Source: Bacteroidales bacterium (lineage in GTDB: Bacteria; Bacteroidota; Bacteroidia; Bacteroidales; JAIOZK01). From it: a DNA stretch of 62,384 nucleotides. The stretch is taken from contig JAIOZK010000025.1 in NCBI GenBank assembly GCA_021740625.1, positions 1 to 62,384 of the forward strand. Direction: 5' to 3'. How positions within the stretch are numbered: position 1 is the stretch's first letter; the number at the start of each line of letters is the position of its first letter. The notes beneath the pieces are model-generated. The model had not been told where the DNA came from. It searched no databases and saw only the letters and a list, made by a program, of their open reading frames with translations. This document shows, piece by piece, positions 41,257 through 51,568 of the stretch. The position numbers and the translations under genes were made by a program.

Positions 41257-44200
41257 ATGAAGAGGACGATCGTATTCCTTTTTATAAGTTTAAGTTTTCT
41301 GGCATCCCGTGGACAAAAATACCTTGTTGAGCAATATACTGAAATTGATGGTCTTTCCAACTCAACGGTTTTTGATCTGGAGCAGGATAAGCGGGGCCAG
41401 ATGTGGTTTGCCACAAAAAATGGCATCTCCATGTATGACGGTAACTCCTGGAAAAACTTTGGCAAGCCAGACGGACTCAACAGGAGAAGTTATTCCGAAA
41501 TAGAGATTGACCAGAAGGGTCAGATCTGGGCCCTTGCCCGAAGTGGAACTGCAAAACTTTCTTATCTCAAGGATGGTAAATGGATTTCTGTATACAATAA
41601 AAAACCGAGTCCGGTATTTTCAAAGATCAATTTCCTTGAGATTCTCTACGACAGGGAAGACAATTTGAACGCCCTTATCGCCCCAAATAATGATGGAATA
41701 TATATATACAAACATGGCCGCCTGGAGCACCTTAACCTGAGCGATAACAGAAGAAGTGATAAAGTATCCGGCTTGAAAAAGACTGGTGATTCTATCTTAA
41801 TCGCAAGTCATGGCGGATTGCATCTTTTTCACAATTATCAGGTCTATAAGAATATAGAAAAGGAATACGGTATAGATCCCGATTTGTACGGCCTGGAGAT
41901 ACAGAAACTCAAGAATGGGAAAACCCGAATCTGGCTGGCAGGCAAAAACTGGATAGGTTTTATCCAGGACAATGAATTCAGGGTTGTTGCAAATCATTTC
42001 GATTTTGTTACCGATAAACAAACCTACTTTGTTGGTATGGAAGCCGTTGACCAGGGTATATATATTTACAATCCCTTCTTTATCTTTTATCATGATTTGA
42101 AAACAGGGGAAACAGAACACCTGGGAGAACAGAGTGGCCTGATCAGTGAAGGAGGAACTGATATCCTGATCGACCGTGAGAAAAACATCTGGATTGCCAG
42201 TTTCAGGGGCGTGAACAAAATTTCGTCAAAATTATTATGCTTTTATGATGAAACCAACGGGCTTTATAATGACGAGGTTACATCAATCGAAAAATCACAG
42301 GGGCAGATTGTTCTGGGATATCACGGAGCCATCAGTTTTTTTGACGGTCATACATTTGAACATCTTGAACTAAACCATCCTGGCAAAGACCACCAGCTTG
42401 AAAAACGAATACAGGACATCGAAATAGATTCACAAGGGAACATCTGGGTGGCAGCTTCAAAACTGGGCCTGGCGAAGATCGATGAAAACAGGAATATTTC
42501 ATGGCATTATACTCCGGATTCAATCAATGAATATGCTGTAAGTGTTTTGGAACATAAGAATGGTGAAATATACTTTATTTCAACAAAGAACCTTTTCAGG
42601 CTTACAAAAAATGATGATGTTGTTAAGATTGGATCATCCGATAAGGATTATTACATGAGAAAACTTTTCCATAAAGACGACGGCTCCCTGCTGATAGGCT
42701 CTCTTAGAAACGGTATCATTCAGTATAATAACGGACAATGGTCACAAATTAAAAGTCATGATACCAGTGCTTCAAACAGCGTATATGCCTATTGTAAGGA
42801 TTCTGATGGAAATGAATGGGTTGGTATGCAGGATGGCCTGTATATTATACAAGAACAAGAACTGAAAAAAGTCAACAATTCCCAGCCCAATGTGGAGCGA
42901 TCCATTTACTTCATCAATGAAGACTCAGAAGGAAGACTCTGGTTTGGAACAGATTATGGCGTATACATGTGGGATGGCAAGGAAATGAACCACTTTACTA
43001 CACTTGATGGTTTGGCTGGAGAGGAACTGAACCGGGACGCTTTTGCAGAAAGCGGGGTTGGCAAAATATATCTGGGAACAAATAACGGTTTATCCTGTTA
43101 CCAGCAACGGTACAAACATCCTGAAGCAATCCCTCCTCCCATTGTATTCCTGGAGTTTTGTGAAGCCGGAAAAGACACAATCAATCTGCATGATAATGCC
43201 TGGCTTTCGCATAATCAAAATACGCTCTTCTTTCATTACAAAGCCTTATCATTCATCAATGAAAAAAAATTAGCCATAAAATGCAGGATGGAAGGCCTCG
43301 ACAAAGACTGGAGTAATGAATTTCAAGCTTACAATAACATTGTGAGATATAATAGCCTCCCACCAGGAACCTATAGATTCTGCCTGAAGGCAAGAAATGC
43401 ATTGGGGATATGGAGTGATCCTGTATGTTCGGGCAAGATACAGATCAATCAGGCATTTTATTTATCATGGTACTTTATCAGTTCCGTTGCCCTGTTCACC
43501 ATCATCATCATTTATTACCTCATCAGGTATTTTATTAATAAAAGGTATACATACAGGTTAAAAAAGCAGGTTGCAATCAGAACCCAGCAGTTGAAAAAGA
43601 ATGAGAAAAAACTCAAAGAACTGAACAGCAACAAAGACAGGTTCTTTTCCATCATTGCGCATGATTTGAGGAGCCCTTTCAATGCAATCATGGGTTTATC
43701 CGAGTACCTGCTTGAAAGTGATCATGAAATTACGTCTGAAGAAAGAAAAGGCATCATTGGCAATCTTTATCAATCGTCCAGAAGTTCTTATGAGTTGCTG
43801 GAGAACCTGCTAACCTAGGCAAGAACGCAGGAAGGGAAATTACCTTACTATCCCGAAAGGATTAATATTTCAGAAATCATCAACGACAACATCGAGTTGA
43901 TGAACAGCTCGGCTGAAAGGAAAAAGATCCATCTGCTGCAAAGCAATAATAGCGCACATTATGTTTTTGCTGATCATAATATGGTCAATACCATCGTTCG
44001 AAATCTGATCTCCAATGCCATAAAATTTACGGCAGACAAAGGTCTGGTGAATATAAGCACCAGGATACTTGATGAAGAAATCCAGGTTTGCGTCAGGGAC
44101 TCCGGAATTGGTTTACCGGAAGATATTGTCGACAAACTATTTGTAATGAACGGAAGCACGGAAAGAGAAGGCACCACAGGAGAAAAAGGAACAGGCCTCG

Positions 44201-44307
44201 GTCTTGTTCTGTGCAATGAATTCATAAAAAAGAACAAAGGAAGAATCTGGGCCCAAAACAACAATGGTAAAGGTGCAACATTCTGCTTTACTTTACCCAG
44301 AGCCTGA
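41257..44307 (+). pseudogene. Two-component-propeller sensor histidine kinase interrupted by an in-frame TAG
   Basis: The ATG at 41257 opens a signal peptide (MKRTIVFLFISLSFLASRGQ); ATGs at 41212 and 41242 are alternatives. About 600 residues of two-component propeller repeats follow (DKRGQMWFATKNGISMYDG, NIWIASFRGVNKIS, DSEGRLWFGTDYGVYMWDG). Then come a Y_Y_Y domain (LPPGTYRFCLKARNALGIWS), a transmembrane helix and a HisKA domain with FFSIIAHDLRSPFNAIMGLS. At 43816 a TAG interrupts the phrase ELLENLLT-stop-ARTQEGKL, where relatives have Trp. A single G to A change from TGG explains it. The same frame continues to a complete HATPase (NLISNAIKFTADKGLVNIST, DSGIGLP, GTGLGLVL) ending at 44307. 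Without readthrough the kinase is dead. Confidence 0.85.
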
Positions 44308-44330
44308 TCACGAATTCAGGTAGGTATGCT

Positions 44331-45503
44331 TCATTTATAAATTAGCAATAGGACAATGAGAATCATGATCACTGCAATGAATGATGCTGCGATAAATGTA
44401 ACAGAAATACTAAATGCCAGGTAGATCCATCCCATCACAAGCGGTCCAAGGGTTTGCCCCAATCTCAAGACACTTCCGTTAATACTCATAAATACGGCTC
44501 TTATTTGTATGGGAGCTTTCCCTGCAAGCATACTTTGCACAACCGGAATGTTAATACCCTGGGCCAGGCCGAAGAAAAACACGGATATCAGAATATACCA
44601 AATGCCTGGCATGAAGAGTATGCTGATCATTGATATGATATAACTGCCAAAGGCTATGATCAGCAAATATTTTTGCCTGATATATGCATTGAGTTTTTCC
44701 AACTGACTGGAGGTGATGGCTGTGATAACCGAAGAAAATGATAGAATAATCCCGATCTGATATGCCTCAGCCCTGTAATTTTCATCCAGTAAAAGAGGAA
44801 TATATGTGAGGAATGCACCGTAAAGTATGATAAAAGTGAGGATACTGATCAGAAATAAACCGATCACATCTCTTTTTCCAAGGTAGCGGGAGGCTTGTTT
44901 CATATATGTCCAGAAGGGAAAATCATTCCGGGGTTCCGGATTTTTTAGTCTCAGGATAACCAGTATACCAACCGGAATGGCCAGAATGGGAAAATAAAAA
45001 GGGAAATGCCAGCCAAGCATTGCCAGAGCTCCTCCAATAGCCGGGTATGAAGCTGTTCCAATGCTCAAAACACTCGCGTTATAGCCCATTGCTTTTGATA
45101 GGTTCTCCCCGGAATACAGGTCCCCGACCAATGTTACGTTAAGGGATCCGATCGCTGCTCCCCCGATCCCCTGTAAAAAACGAAGTCCTACCAGCAGCTC
45201 AAAGCTCCTGGCAAAACCACAGGCTGCCCCTGCAATCGCGAAAAGAAAAAGAGAAGGTACAATAATGGTTTTTCTTCCGAAACGATCGGCCATAACTCCC
45301 AGGAAAGGTGCAAGAAATATTCCCGGTAAAGTAAAAGCAACAATCAGGTAACCTACTTCCTCTTTGCTTACATCAAAAACATCTTTTACCTTCGGCAGTA
45401 TAGGAGAGATACTGGACACCCCCATAACGGCCATAAGCGTAATGGCAAAGATTATCTTTAAATTAAAATCGTGCAGCAGCCTGGATTTTTTTTCAGATAT
45501 CAT
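44331..45503 (-). CDS. MFS transporter of the drug-efflux type
   Basis: The 390-residue, twelve-helix carrier shows the MFS motif A in GVMADRFGRKTIIVPSLFLF. It also has a helix-5 region GYNASVLSIGTASYPAIGGA resembling the drug:proton antiporter motif C. Substrates are not predictable. It converges with the broken histidine kinase gene, 23 bp apart, and is divergent from rplS. Confidence 0.82.
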   Translation of the reverse strand: MISEKKSRLLHDFNLKIIFAITLMAVMGVSSISPILPKVKDVFDVSKEEVGYLIVAFTLPGIFLAPFLGVMADRFGRKTIIVPSLFLFAIAGAACGFARSFELLVGLRFLQGIGGAAIGSLNVTLVGDLYSGENLSKAMGYNASVLSIGTASYPAIGGALAMLGWHFPFYFPILAIPVGILVILRLKNPEPRNDFPFWTYMKQASRYLGKRDVIGLFLISILTFIILYGAFLTYIPLLLDENYRAEAYQIGIILSFSSVITAITSSQLEKLNAYIRQKYLLIIAFGSYIISMISILFMPGIWYILISVFFFGLAQGINIPVVQSMLAGKAPIQIRAVFMSINGSVLRLGQTLGPLVMGWIYLAFSISVTFIAASFIAVIMILIVLLLIYK

Positions 45504-45584
45504 CTTTCAAAAATATTGAATATTACGCGCAAACAAGGTAAAATTCCATTCGAGATGTTATTGGAAAAATAATCAAGTATCATT

Positions 45585-45616
45585 TTGTTATTTTCAAAAA
45601 TAAAACCGTATATTTG
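45585..45616 (+). promoter_or_regulatory. Promoter of rplS
   Basis: TTG at 45585-45587, a 21-base AT-rich spacer and TATATTTG at 45609-45616 match the Bacteroidota promoter consensus. The expected leader is about 30 bases. Confidence 0.7.
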
Positions 45617-45651
45617 CACCTCTTTTTGAGAACAGCAAAATTATTCGAGTG

Positions 45652-46005
45652 ATGGGCAAAAAGGAATTAATACAATACGTCGACAACCTTACAGAATTAA
45701 AGGAATTGCCTGATTTTAAAGCAGGTGACACCATAACGGTTACTTATAAGATCCGTGAGGGCAACAAAGAAAGATTACAAAATTTCCAGGGAGTTGTCTT
45801 GCAGAGGAAAGGCAGTGGGCCTTCTGCTACTTTCACAGTGCGTAAAATTTCAAGCGGTATTGGAGTTGAAAGGATCTTTCCGGTTTCATCGCCTTTTATA
45901 GAAGCCATAAAAGTAAATAAAAGAGGTAAGGTGCGTCGTGCAAGAATTTTCTACCTGCGTGCACTGCGTGGCAAGAAAGCCAGAATTAAGGAAGCAAGAT
46001 ACTAA
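45652..46005 (+). CDS. rplS: 50S ribosomal protein L19
   Basis: The ATG at 45652 is preferred over the GTG directly before it, giving 117 residues. L19 lies at the subunit interface. The family blocks [60 protein letters not shown] and [20 protein letters not shown] are all present. It has its own promoter and terminator and so is monocistronic. Confidence 0.96.
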   Translation: MGKKELIQYVDNLTELKELPDFKAGDTITVTYKIREGNKERLQNFQGVVLQRKGSGPSATFTVRKISSGIGVERIFPVSSPFIEAIKVNKRGKVRRARIFYLRALRGKKARIKEARY

Positions 46006-46026
46006 TGATAGCAGGCTGATATTGAG

Positions 46027-46051
46027 AACCCCGGTTTTTCGGGGTTTTTTT
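46027..46051 (+). terminator. Intrinsic terminator of rplS
   Basis: AACCCCG/CGGGGTT (46027-46033 and 46040-46046) around a six-base loop is followed by a T-tract, 21 bp after the stop codon. Confidence 0.88.
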
Positions 46052-46112
46052 ATGCCCTTTGTTTTCACTTTTAGTTTTATATTTACAAAACAAAACATAA
46101 CATACCAGGCCG

Positions 46113-48131
46113 ATGGAATATGAGCTGCTTAAGGATGTCATCATACTGTTTACCTTATCGATTGTCGTAATTTATGTTTTTCACAGGCTAAAGATTCCGC
46201 CCGTGATCGGGTTTCTTCTCACGGGCATCCTGGCAGGACCTGATGTGTTCAGCCTAGTTACCAACCAGCATGATATAGAAGTACTTGCCGAAATAGGTGT
46301 CATTCTGCTCCTTTTCACCATCGGCATTGAGTTTTCCATCAAAAAACTGCTCGAAATTAAAGTAACCGTCCTGCTGGGTGGATCCTTGCAGGTATTTGTT
46401 ACGGCGGCTCTGGTTTGGCTGACTGCCAGTCAGTTTGGATTAACCACCACCGAATCTATCTTTGTAGGTTTCCTGGTTGCCCTCAGCAGTACGGCCATTG
46501 TTTTGAAGATCATGCAGGAAAAAGGCGAGGTGACCACATTGCATGGAAAGATCACCCTGGGCATTCTCATTTTCCAGGACATCATCATTGTTCCCATGAT
46601 CCTGATCACCCCTCTGATGGCTGGAACAGAAGGCAACATCGGCATGGAACTCCTTTACATGACTTTAAAAATCATTGGTCTGGGTCTTTTTATGTTTGCT
46701 TTTGGAAAATGGGTAGCTCCCAGGATTTTATTCCAGATTGCCAAAACACAAAGCCGTGAGCTATTCCTGCTTACCATCATTGTACTGGGATTTGCTGTTG
46801 CTTTCCTGACCTATTCCATTGGATTGAGCCTGGCACTGGGAGCATTCATCGGAGGGCTCATCATTTCCGAATCCGAATTTAGTGAGGAAGCCTTCGGGAA
46901 CATCATTCCTTTCCGTGATGTTTTTACAAGCTTTTTCTTTGTTTCTGTTGGCATGCTGCTCGATTTCGATTACCTGCTGAGCAATCCAATACTTGTACTG
47001 CTGGTCACCCTCGTGGTAATCTTCCTGAAAACATTTGTTTCAGGGGTTGTTGCTTTCATACTGGGGTATCCGTTCCGCACAACTGTAATCGTAGGACTTA
47101 CCCTGAGCCAGATCGGAGAGTTCTCCTTTATTCTCTCCAAGATCGGAAGGGATTACGGCATCTTTGCCCTGGACAATTACCAGTTATTTCTTTCCGTAAC
47201 CGTGCTCACCATTGCCGTTACGCCTTTTATTATCAATGCAGCTCCCATGCTGGCAGACAGGATATTGTCCTACCCGATTCCGAGGAAAATAAAATGTGGT
47301 TTGCAAAACATTCCCGAACAAGTTGAAGAAAGGAAGAAAGATCACCTGATCATTGTGGGGTATGGCATCAATGGTAAAAATGTTGCCAGAGCAGCCAAAT
47401 ATGCCAACATTCCGCATGTGATCATCGAGCTGAATCCGGAAACTGTGAAATCGGAGCAAGCCCGCGGAGAGACCATTTATTATGGAGATGCAACCCAGGA
47501 TGAGATACTGGAACATGCCAACATACAGGAAGCGCTCATCCTCGTGGTAACAATTCCCAGTCCGCTTGATGCACGGAGAATTACTGCTACAGCGAGAAGA
47601 CTTAACCCGAAGACACACATCATTATCAGGACCCGTTTTATCCAGGATATGAAAAAACTTCTTGAGCTCGGCGCTGACGAAGTAATTCCCGAGGAATTCG
47701 AAACCTCCATCGAAATATTTACCCGGGTTTTGTCGAAGTACCTGGTACCGCGCGACAAAATCGAAAGCTTTGTTAACGATGTACGTTCGGATGGTTATGG
47801 TATGTTCAGGAGCCTGTCAACGCAGAGTCCGGGTGCATATAAAAACCTTTCCGTAAAAACGCCGCAGACAGAGATTAATACCATACGTGTATGCAGGAAT
47901 TCCTCCGCAGCAGGGAAAAATATCACTCAAGCCGGGATTACAAAAGAAAAAGGGCTGAAATTACTTGCCCTGAGCAGGGATGGCAAAATTTTATCCGATA
48001 TGGAAAATGATTTTGTTTTGCGTGAAAATGACGTTCTGTTTTTATTGGGGAACCCTGCTAATTTTAATAGTATCATCGGATATTTCAAGGATGCAGATGA
48101 AGAAGGTGCTAAAGACTGCAACATTGCATGA
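46113..48131 (+). CDS. Kef-type cation/proton antiporter with RCK domains
   Basis: The 672-residue protein begins with a CPA2 antiporter domain of about twelve helices (PPVIGFLLTGILAGPDVFSL, ALSSTAIVLKIMQEKGEVTT, GLSLALGAFIGGLIISESEF). An RCK_N nucleotide-binding domain follows (HLIIVGYGINGKNVARAAKY), then an RCK_C domain (about residues 580-660, ending DVLFLLGNPANF). This layout matches YbaL/KefB-type K+/H+ antiporters regulated by nucleotide binding. It likely exports K+ or imports protons under alkaline or electrophile stress. Confidence 0.9.
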   Translation: MEYELLKDVIILFTLSIVVIYVFHRLKIPPVIGFLLTGILAGPDVFSLVTNQHDIEVLAEIGVILLLFTIGIEFSIKKLLEIKVTVLLGGSLQVFVTAALVWLTASQFGLTTTESIFVGFLVALSSTAIVLKIMQEKGEVTTLHGKITLGILIFQDIIIVPMILITPLMAGTEGNIGMELLYMTLKIIGLGLFMFAFGKWVAPRILFQIAKTQSRELFLLTIIVLGFAVAFLTYSIGLSLALGAFIGGLIISESEFSEEAFGNIIPFRDVFTSFFFVSVGMLLDFDYLLSNPILVLLVTLVVIFLKTFVSGVVAFILGYPFRTTVIVGLTLSQIGEFSFILSKIGRDYGIFALDNYQLFLSVTVLTIAVTPFIINAAPMLADRILSYPIPRKIKCGLQNIPEQVEERKKDHLIIVGYGINGKNVARAAKYANIPHVIIELNPETVKSEQARGETIYYGDATQDEILEHANIQEALILVVTIPSPLDARRITATARRLNPKTHIIIRTRFIQDMKKLLELGADEVIPEEFETSIEIFTRVLSKYLVPRDKIESFVNDVRSDGYGMFRSLSTQSPGAYKNLSVKTPQTEINTIRVCRNSSAAGKNITQAGITKEKGLKLLALSRDGKILSDMENDFVLRENDVLFLLGNPANFNSIIGYFKDADEEGAKDCNIA

Positions 48132-48260
48132 TGGAATGAAGTGCCCTGCCGCAGAACAACCGCATATTAATAGGGAATTTTATTTTCTATCGCCTCAAAT
48201 AAAGGTGAATATAAGCCTGTAGATCCCTGATAGGACTCCGGGATCAGTTCAATCACTGGT

Positions 48261-48992
48261 TTAGCTTCTTTGCTTCAGGCATTCAAACATCATTATTCCG
48301 GCTGCAACTGACACATTCAGGGATTGAATACCGCCCAGCATTGGAATGCGTAAAACATCATCAGACAAATCAAGAATTTCCTTACCCACTCCTTTTTCCT
48401 CCGAACCCATGACCATTGCCAGGGGGTCTTTCATATTTACTTCATAATAACTCCGTGAAGCCTTTTCAGAAGCAGCAAGCAGCTTGATGCCGCTATCCTT
48501 TAAATAAACACATACCCTTTTCAGGTTTTTCTCACGACATACCGGTATCTTGTTCAACGCACCCGAAGATGTTTTCATGGCATCCGGGTTTACCTGCGCT
48601 GATCCCTTTTCAGGAATAAGGATGGTATCAACTCCTGCACATTCAGCCGTTCGTGCTATGGCTCCCAGGTTCCTGACATCTGTTATTCCATCCAGTATCA
48701 GCACAAATGGTGTTTTACCCGATTCAAAAATCAACGGAAGAACATCTTCAATTTTCTGATATGAAATCAGGGAAACATAAGCAATCACACCCTGGTGGTT
48801 TTTCCTGCTGACCCTGTTCAACTTTTGTACCGGAACAAATTGATATGGGATGGAACGTTCACTGACCAATTTGAGAAGCTTGCTATGCAACTCGCTTTTC
48901 AATCCTTTTTGAATCAGTAATTTTTCAATTTCTTTTCCGCTTTGAATAGCTTCAATCACTGGTCTGCTTCCATAGATATAATTATCCTTCAT
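48261..48992 (-). CDS. rlmB: 23S rRNA (guanosine-2'-O-)-methyltransferase RlmB
   Basis: The 243-residue SpoU/TrmH-family enzyme begins YIYGSRPVIEAIQSGKEIEK, the substrate-binding domain. It ends with the SPOUT knot: VLILDGITDVRNLGAIARTA, MVMGSEEKGVGKEILDL and the C-terminal IPMLGGIQSLNVSVAAGIMM. It would methylate G2251 of 23S rRNA. It is the last gene of an rmuC-GWxTD-rlmB operon, 12 bp after the middle gene. Confidence 0.92.
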   Translation of the reverse strand: MKDNYIYGSRPVIEAIQSGKEIEKLLIQKGLKSELHSKLLKLVSERSIPYQFVPVQKLNRVSRKNHQGVIAYVSLISYQKIEDVLPLIFESGKTPFVLILDGITDVRNLGAIARTAECAGVDTILIPEKGSAQVNPDAMKTSSGALNKIPVCREKNLKRVCVYLKDSGIKLLAASEKASRSYYEVNMKDPLAMVMGSEEKGVGKEILDLSDDVLRIPMLGGIQSLNVSVAAGIMMFECLKQRS

Positions 48993-49004
48993 AAGATTCC
49001 TGAT

Positions 49005-50210
49005 TTACCTGCGTATATTGTCAACTGAATAATACCAGGATGTTTTGTATTTTGGTGATTTGATCAATTGATAATCATTCTGGGTGAAGGGATTGACAAC
49101 CTGCACAAAGGTGAACTCAATTGAATTCAGGGAGTTGGCCCTGCCATATAACCAGGTTTCATAACCCTTTCCACGGTTCATTTTGTGTGGCGGTCCATAT
49201 ATCATATAGATCAGGCCACGGTCGGTTTTCCATCCTTCCTGGTAAGACGAAAAATACACATTGGCCTTTTCTGCAGAGGAGTAATAACTTTTGATGGCAT
49301 TCCTGGCCCTGATCTCATCCCCTTTCAATTCAAGCCAGAATTTATCAACTGCCATTTTGGTGTTATCGCTTGATTTCAAATCCTCAAACTCGCTGCTGCT
49401 GGATATATACCTCAATGGCTGCAGCATTTGTTCGGGTGTGGATATTTCGGGAAAGCCTTCCCCAAACCTGAACAGGGTTAATCCCTCCCGCTGACTGGTA
49501 TCGGATAATATATGATAAAAACCCTGTTGCTGCAAATCAATCAATTCTGAAACACCCTTTTCCAGTTTGACAGAAAAAATACTGTCGGGCCTGTAATTAA
49601 ATGGCTTTCTTTTTTCAAAATGAAAAGGGGTCTGAGCAATCGGAAAATCCCTGTGGTAATAATAAACCCACAATAACTCCTTTTCAGGATGAGCAGTTTT
49701 TACCCTGACTTCCTGATCTTCTCCAAAATAATTATAAATTAATGGTCTTTTATCCAAATCGAGCAACAGATAATTTTCCGGGGCATTCCGATCCTGCTTG
49801 TTCATTTCTATAAAAAAAAGCCTGTTGCCCGATCCTGAACTCAGACTGAGCTCCAGAACAGTTTCATGGGGTTCTGGAACCGGAATATCGAAGAAAAACA
49901 AACCACTTTCCGAGGCATTGACAGTAAGGGTATCCGAAAACAAAACCTGGCCCGACTCCAGGTCATCGTATATATAATATTCAGCTCGCACGCTGTCAGG
50001 ATGCTCAATATTCTTATCCAGTGACATGAACTGAAAATAAAGCCTGAAGTTTTTTTCATTGTTCCTGAACACTTTGGCCTGCAAAAAGACTTTCTTTTCC
50101 GAAGCATACAGGAATGACAGATCTCTCAGTATAATGGTTTTCGGCCCTCTGCAACAAAAGAGAAAAAGGGCGAATAAAATCAACATCCATATGTTAAATC
50201 TCTTAATCAT
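49005..50210 (-). CDS. GWxTD-domain lipoprotein
   Basis: The 401-residue protein has a short N-terminal hydrophobic segment ending FLFCCRG, a likely lipoprotein signal. A beta-rich region follows, then a C-terminal domain with the signature YFSSYQEGWKTDRGLIYMIY and GPPHKMNRGKGYETWLYG. GWxTD proteins are widespread in Bacteroidota and related phyla, and their function is not established. Its first codons overlap the end of rmuC by 8 bp, which indicates translational coupling. Confidence 0.85.
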   Translation of the reverse strand: MIKRFNIWMLILFALFLFCCRGPKTIILRDLSFLYASEKKVFLQAKVFRNNEKNFRLYFQFMSLDKNIEHPDSVRAEYYIYDDLESGQVLFSDTLTVNASESGLFFFDIPVPEPHETVLELSLSSGSGNRLFFIEMNKQDRNAPENYLLLDLDKRPLIYNYFGEDQEVRVKTAHPEKELLWVYYYHRDFPIAQTPFHFEKRKPFNYRPDSIFSVKLEKGVSELIDLQQQGFYHILSDTSQREGLTLFRFGEGFPEISTPEQMLQPLRYISSSSEFEDLKSSDNTKMAVDKFWLELKGDEIRARNAIKSYYSSAEKANVYFSSYQEGWKTDRGLIYMIYGPPHKMNRGKGYETWLYGRANSLNSIEFTFVQVVNPFTQNDYQLIKSPKYKTSWYYSVDNIRR

Positions 50211-51495
50211 CCATCAGCTTATTCGGTAAATCCTTGCTGGTTTTAGCACCCAGCTCTTTCAACCTTTCTGATTTCCTGATCAGGTTGTCTTTTCCGCTGG
50301 AAAGTTTTTTATGGGCTTCATCATAAGTTCTTTGTAGCGTATTCAACTGACTGCCGATCCTTTCCAGGTCATTTAAAAAAGATACGAACTTATCATAAAG
50401 TGCTCCACCCTGCCTGGCGATCTCGTTGGCATTGCGGGTTTGCCTTTCATGTTTCCAGATGGATTCCACTGTTTTCAATGTTGCAAGCAAGGTTGTAGGA
50501 CTTACCAGTACGATCTTGCGGTCCCAGGCAAAAGAAAACAGCCCGGGATCATGCTGGATGGCAAGACTAAAGGCCGACTCAATGGGCATGAACAAAAGCA
50601 CAAAATCCGGAGCATCCAATCCATCAAGCATCTGGTATGATTTATTGCTGAGGTTTTTAACATGCGACCTGACCGATTCCAGGTGTTGCTTTAAAAATTT
50701 CTCACGCTCCTGATCCGATTCACTGTTGGAAAAAGAATCGTAAGCTACCAGGGAAACTTTAGAATCAATGATGATATTTTTATTTTCGGGGAGATTGACA
50801 ACAACATCTGGGCGTTGCAGCAAACCGCTATCATCCCGAACAGATGGCTGAATAACATATTCCTCGTTCTTGATCAGTCCGGAGCGTTCCAAAACGCGTT
50901 CCAGGATGATCTCACCCCAGTTACCTTGCTTTTTTGTATCGGATCTGAGCGCACTTGTCAGGCTCCGGGCATCTTCATCCAGTTTGATGCTCAGTTCATG
51001 CAAACGTTTCAACTCCACTTTCAGATCAGTTTGATCCTTAACACCCTTTTCGTAAGTATCCTGTACCTTCTTTTCAAAATCCCTGATCTTTTCCCCCAGA
51101 GGTTTCAGGATCTCATCAAGATTTTCTTTGTTCTGCAAAGTAAAGCGCCTGGTTTTTTCTTCCAGAATCTCATTGGCGATGTTCTTGAATTCGGTGCTGA
51201 ATTTTTCCTGGAGATTTTCAAGTTCCTGTTTTTGCTCCGAAAGCTTTTGTTGAAGGTTTTGAAAATCCGAATTTTTCGAACTCAATTGGCGGTTCAGTTC
51301 CAGGATAGTCTCCTGGCTGTCACTCAGTTTTTTTTCAAGCCCTGCATTCTCTGTTTCAGTATCTTTTAGTTTTTCTTCATGCAGGCTCATTCTCAGCCGC
51401 AGTTCATGCTCAACACGACTGGCCCTGTTGCGCGAAAGCAGCCAGCCAATTACAAATCCTGCAATCAAAGCGACGATCGAAACAATATATTCCAT
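50203..51495 (-). CDS. rmuC: DNA recombination protein RmuC
   Basis: The 430-residue protein has an N-terminal membrane anchor (YIVSIVALIAGFVIGWLLSR), a long coiled coil (residues about 30-130, rich in Glu/Lys/Gln), and the RmuC nuclease-like domain. That domain contains KKQGNWGEIILERVLERSGL, RPDVVVNLPENKNIIIDSKV and FVLLFMPIESAFSLAIQHDP. RmuC limits inversions at short repeats. TACATTTG on the minus strand (51551-51544) is a possible promoter box 48 bp upstream. Confidence 0.93.
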   Translation of the reverse strand: MEYIVSIVALIAGFVIGWLLSRNRASRVEHELRLRMSLHEEKLKDTETENAGLEKKLSDSQETILELNRQLSSKNSDFQNLQQKLSEQKQELENLQEKFSTEFKNIANEILEEKTRRFTLQNKENLDEILKPLGEKIRDFEKKVQDTYEKGVKDQTDLKVELKRLHELSIKLDEDARSLTSALRSDTKKQGNWGEIILERVLERSGLIKNEEYVIQPSVRDDSGLLQRPDVVVNLPENKNIIIDSKVSLVAYDSFSNSESDQEREKFLKQHLESVRSHVKNLSNKSYQMLDGLDAPDFVLLFMPIESAFSLAIQHDPGLFSFAWDRKIVLVSPTTLLATLKTVESIWKHERQTRNANEIARQGGALYDKFVSFLNDLERIGSQLNTLQRTYDEAHKKLSSGKDNLIRKSERLKELGAKTSKDLPNKLMDD

Positions 51496-51568
51496 TTGGA
51501 GAAGATTATTTTCTGAATTGTCTTCTAATTATTTTTATATTTACAAATGTAACGGTTTTTAATCTTTA

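Noticed and set aside
43816-43818. TAG read as an amino acid (recoded stop)
   Set aside because: Other genes in the window, such as the SDR gene and the small toxin-slot ORF, end at TAG, and the sequence context is explained by one TGG to TAG change. No suppressor tRNA was seen.
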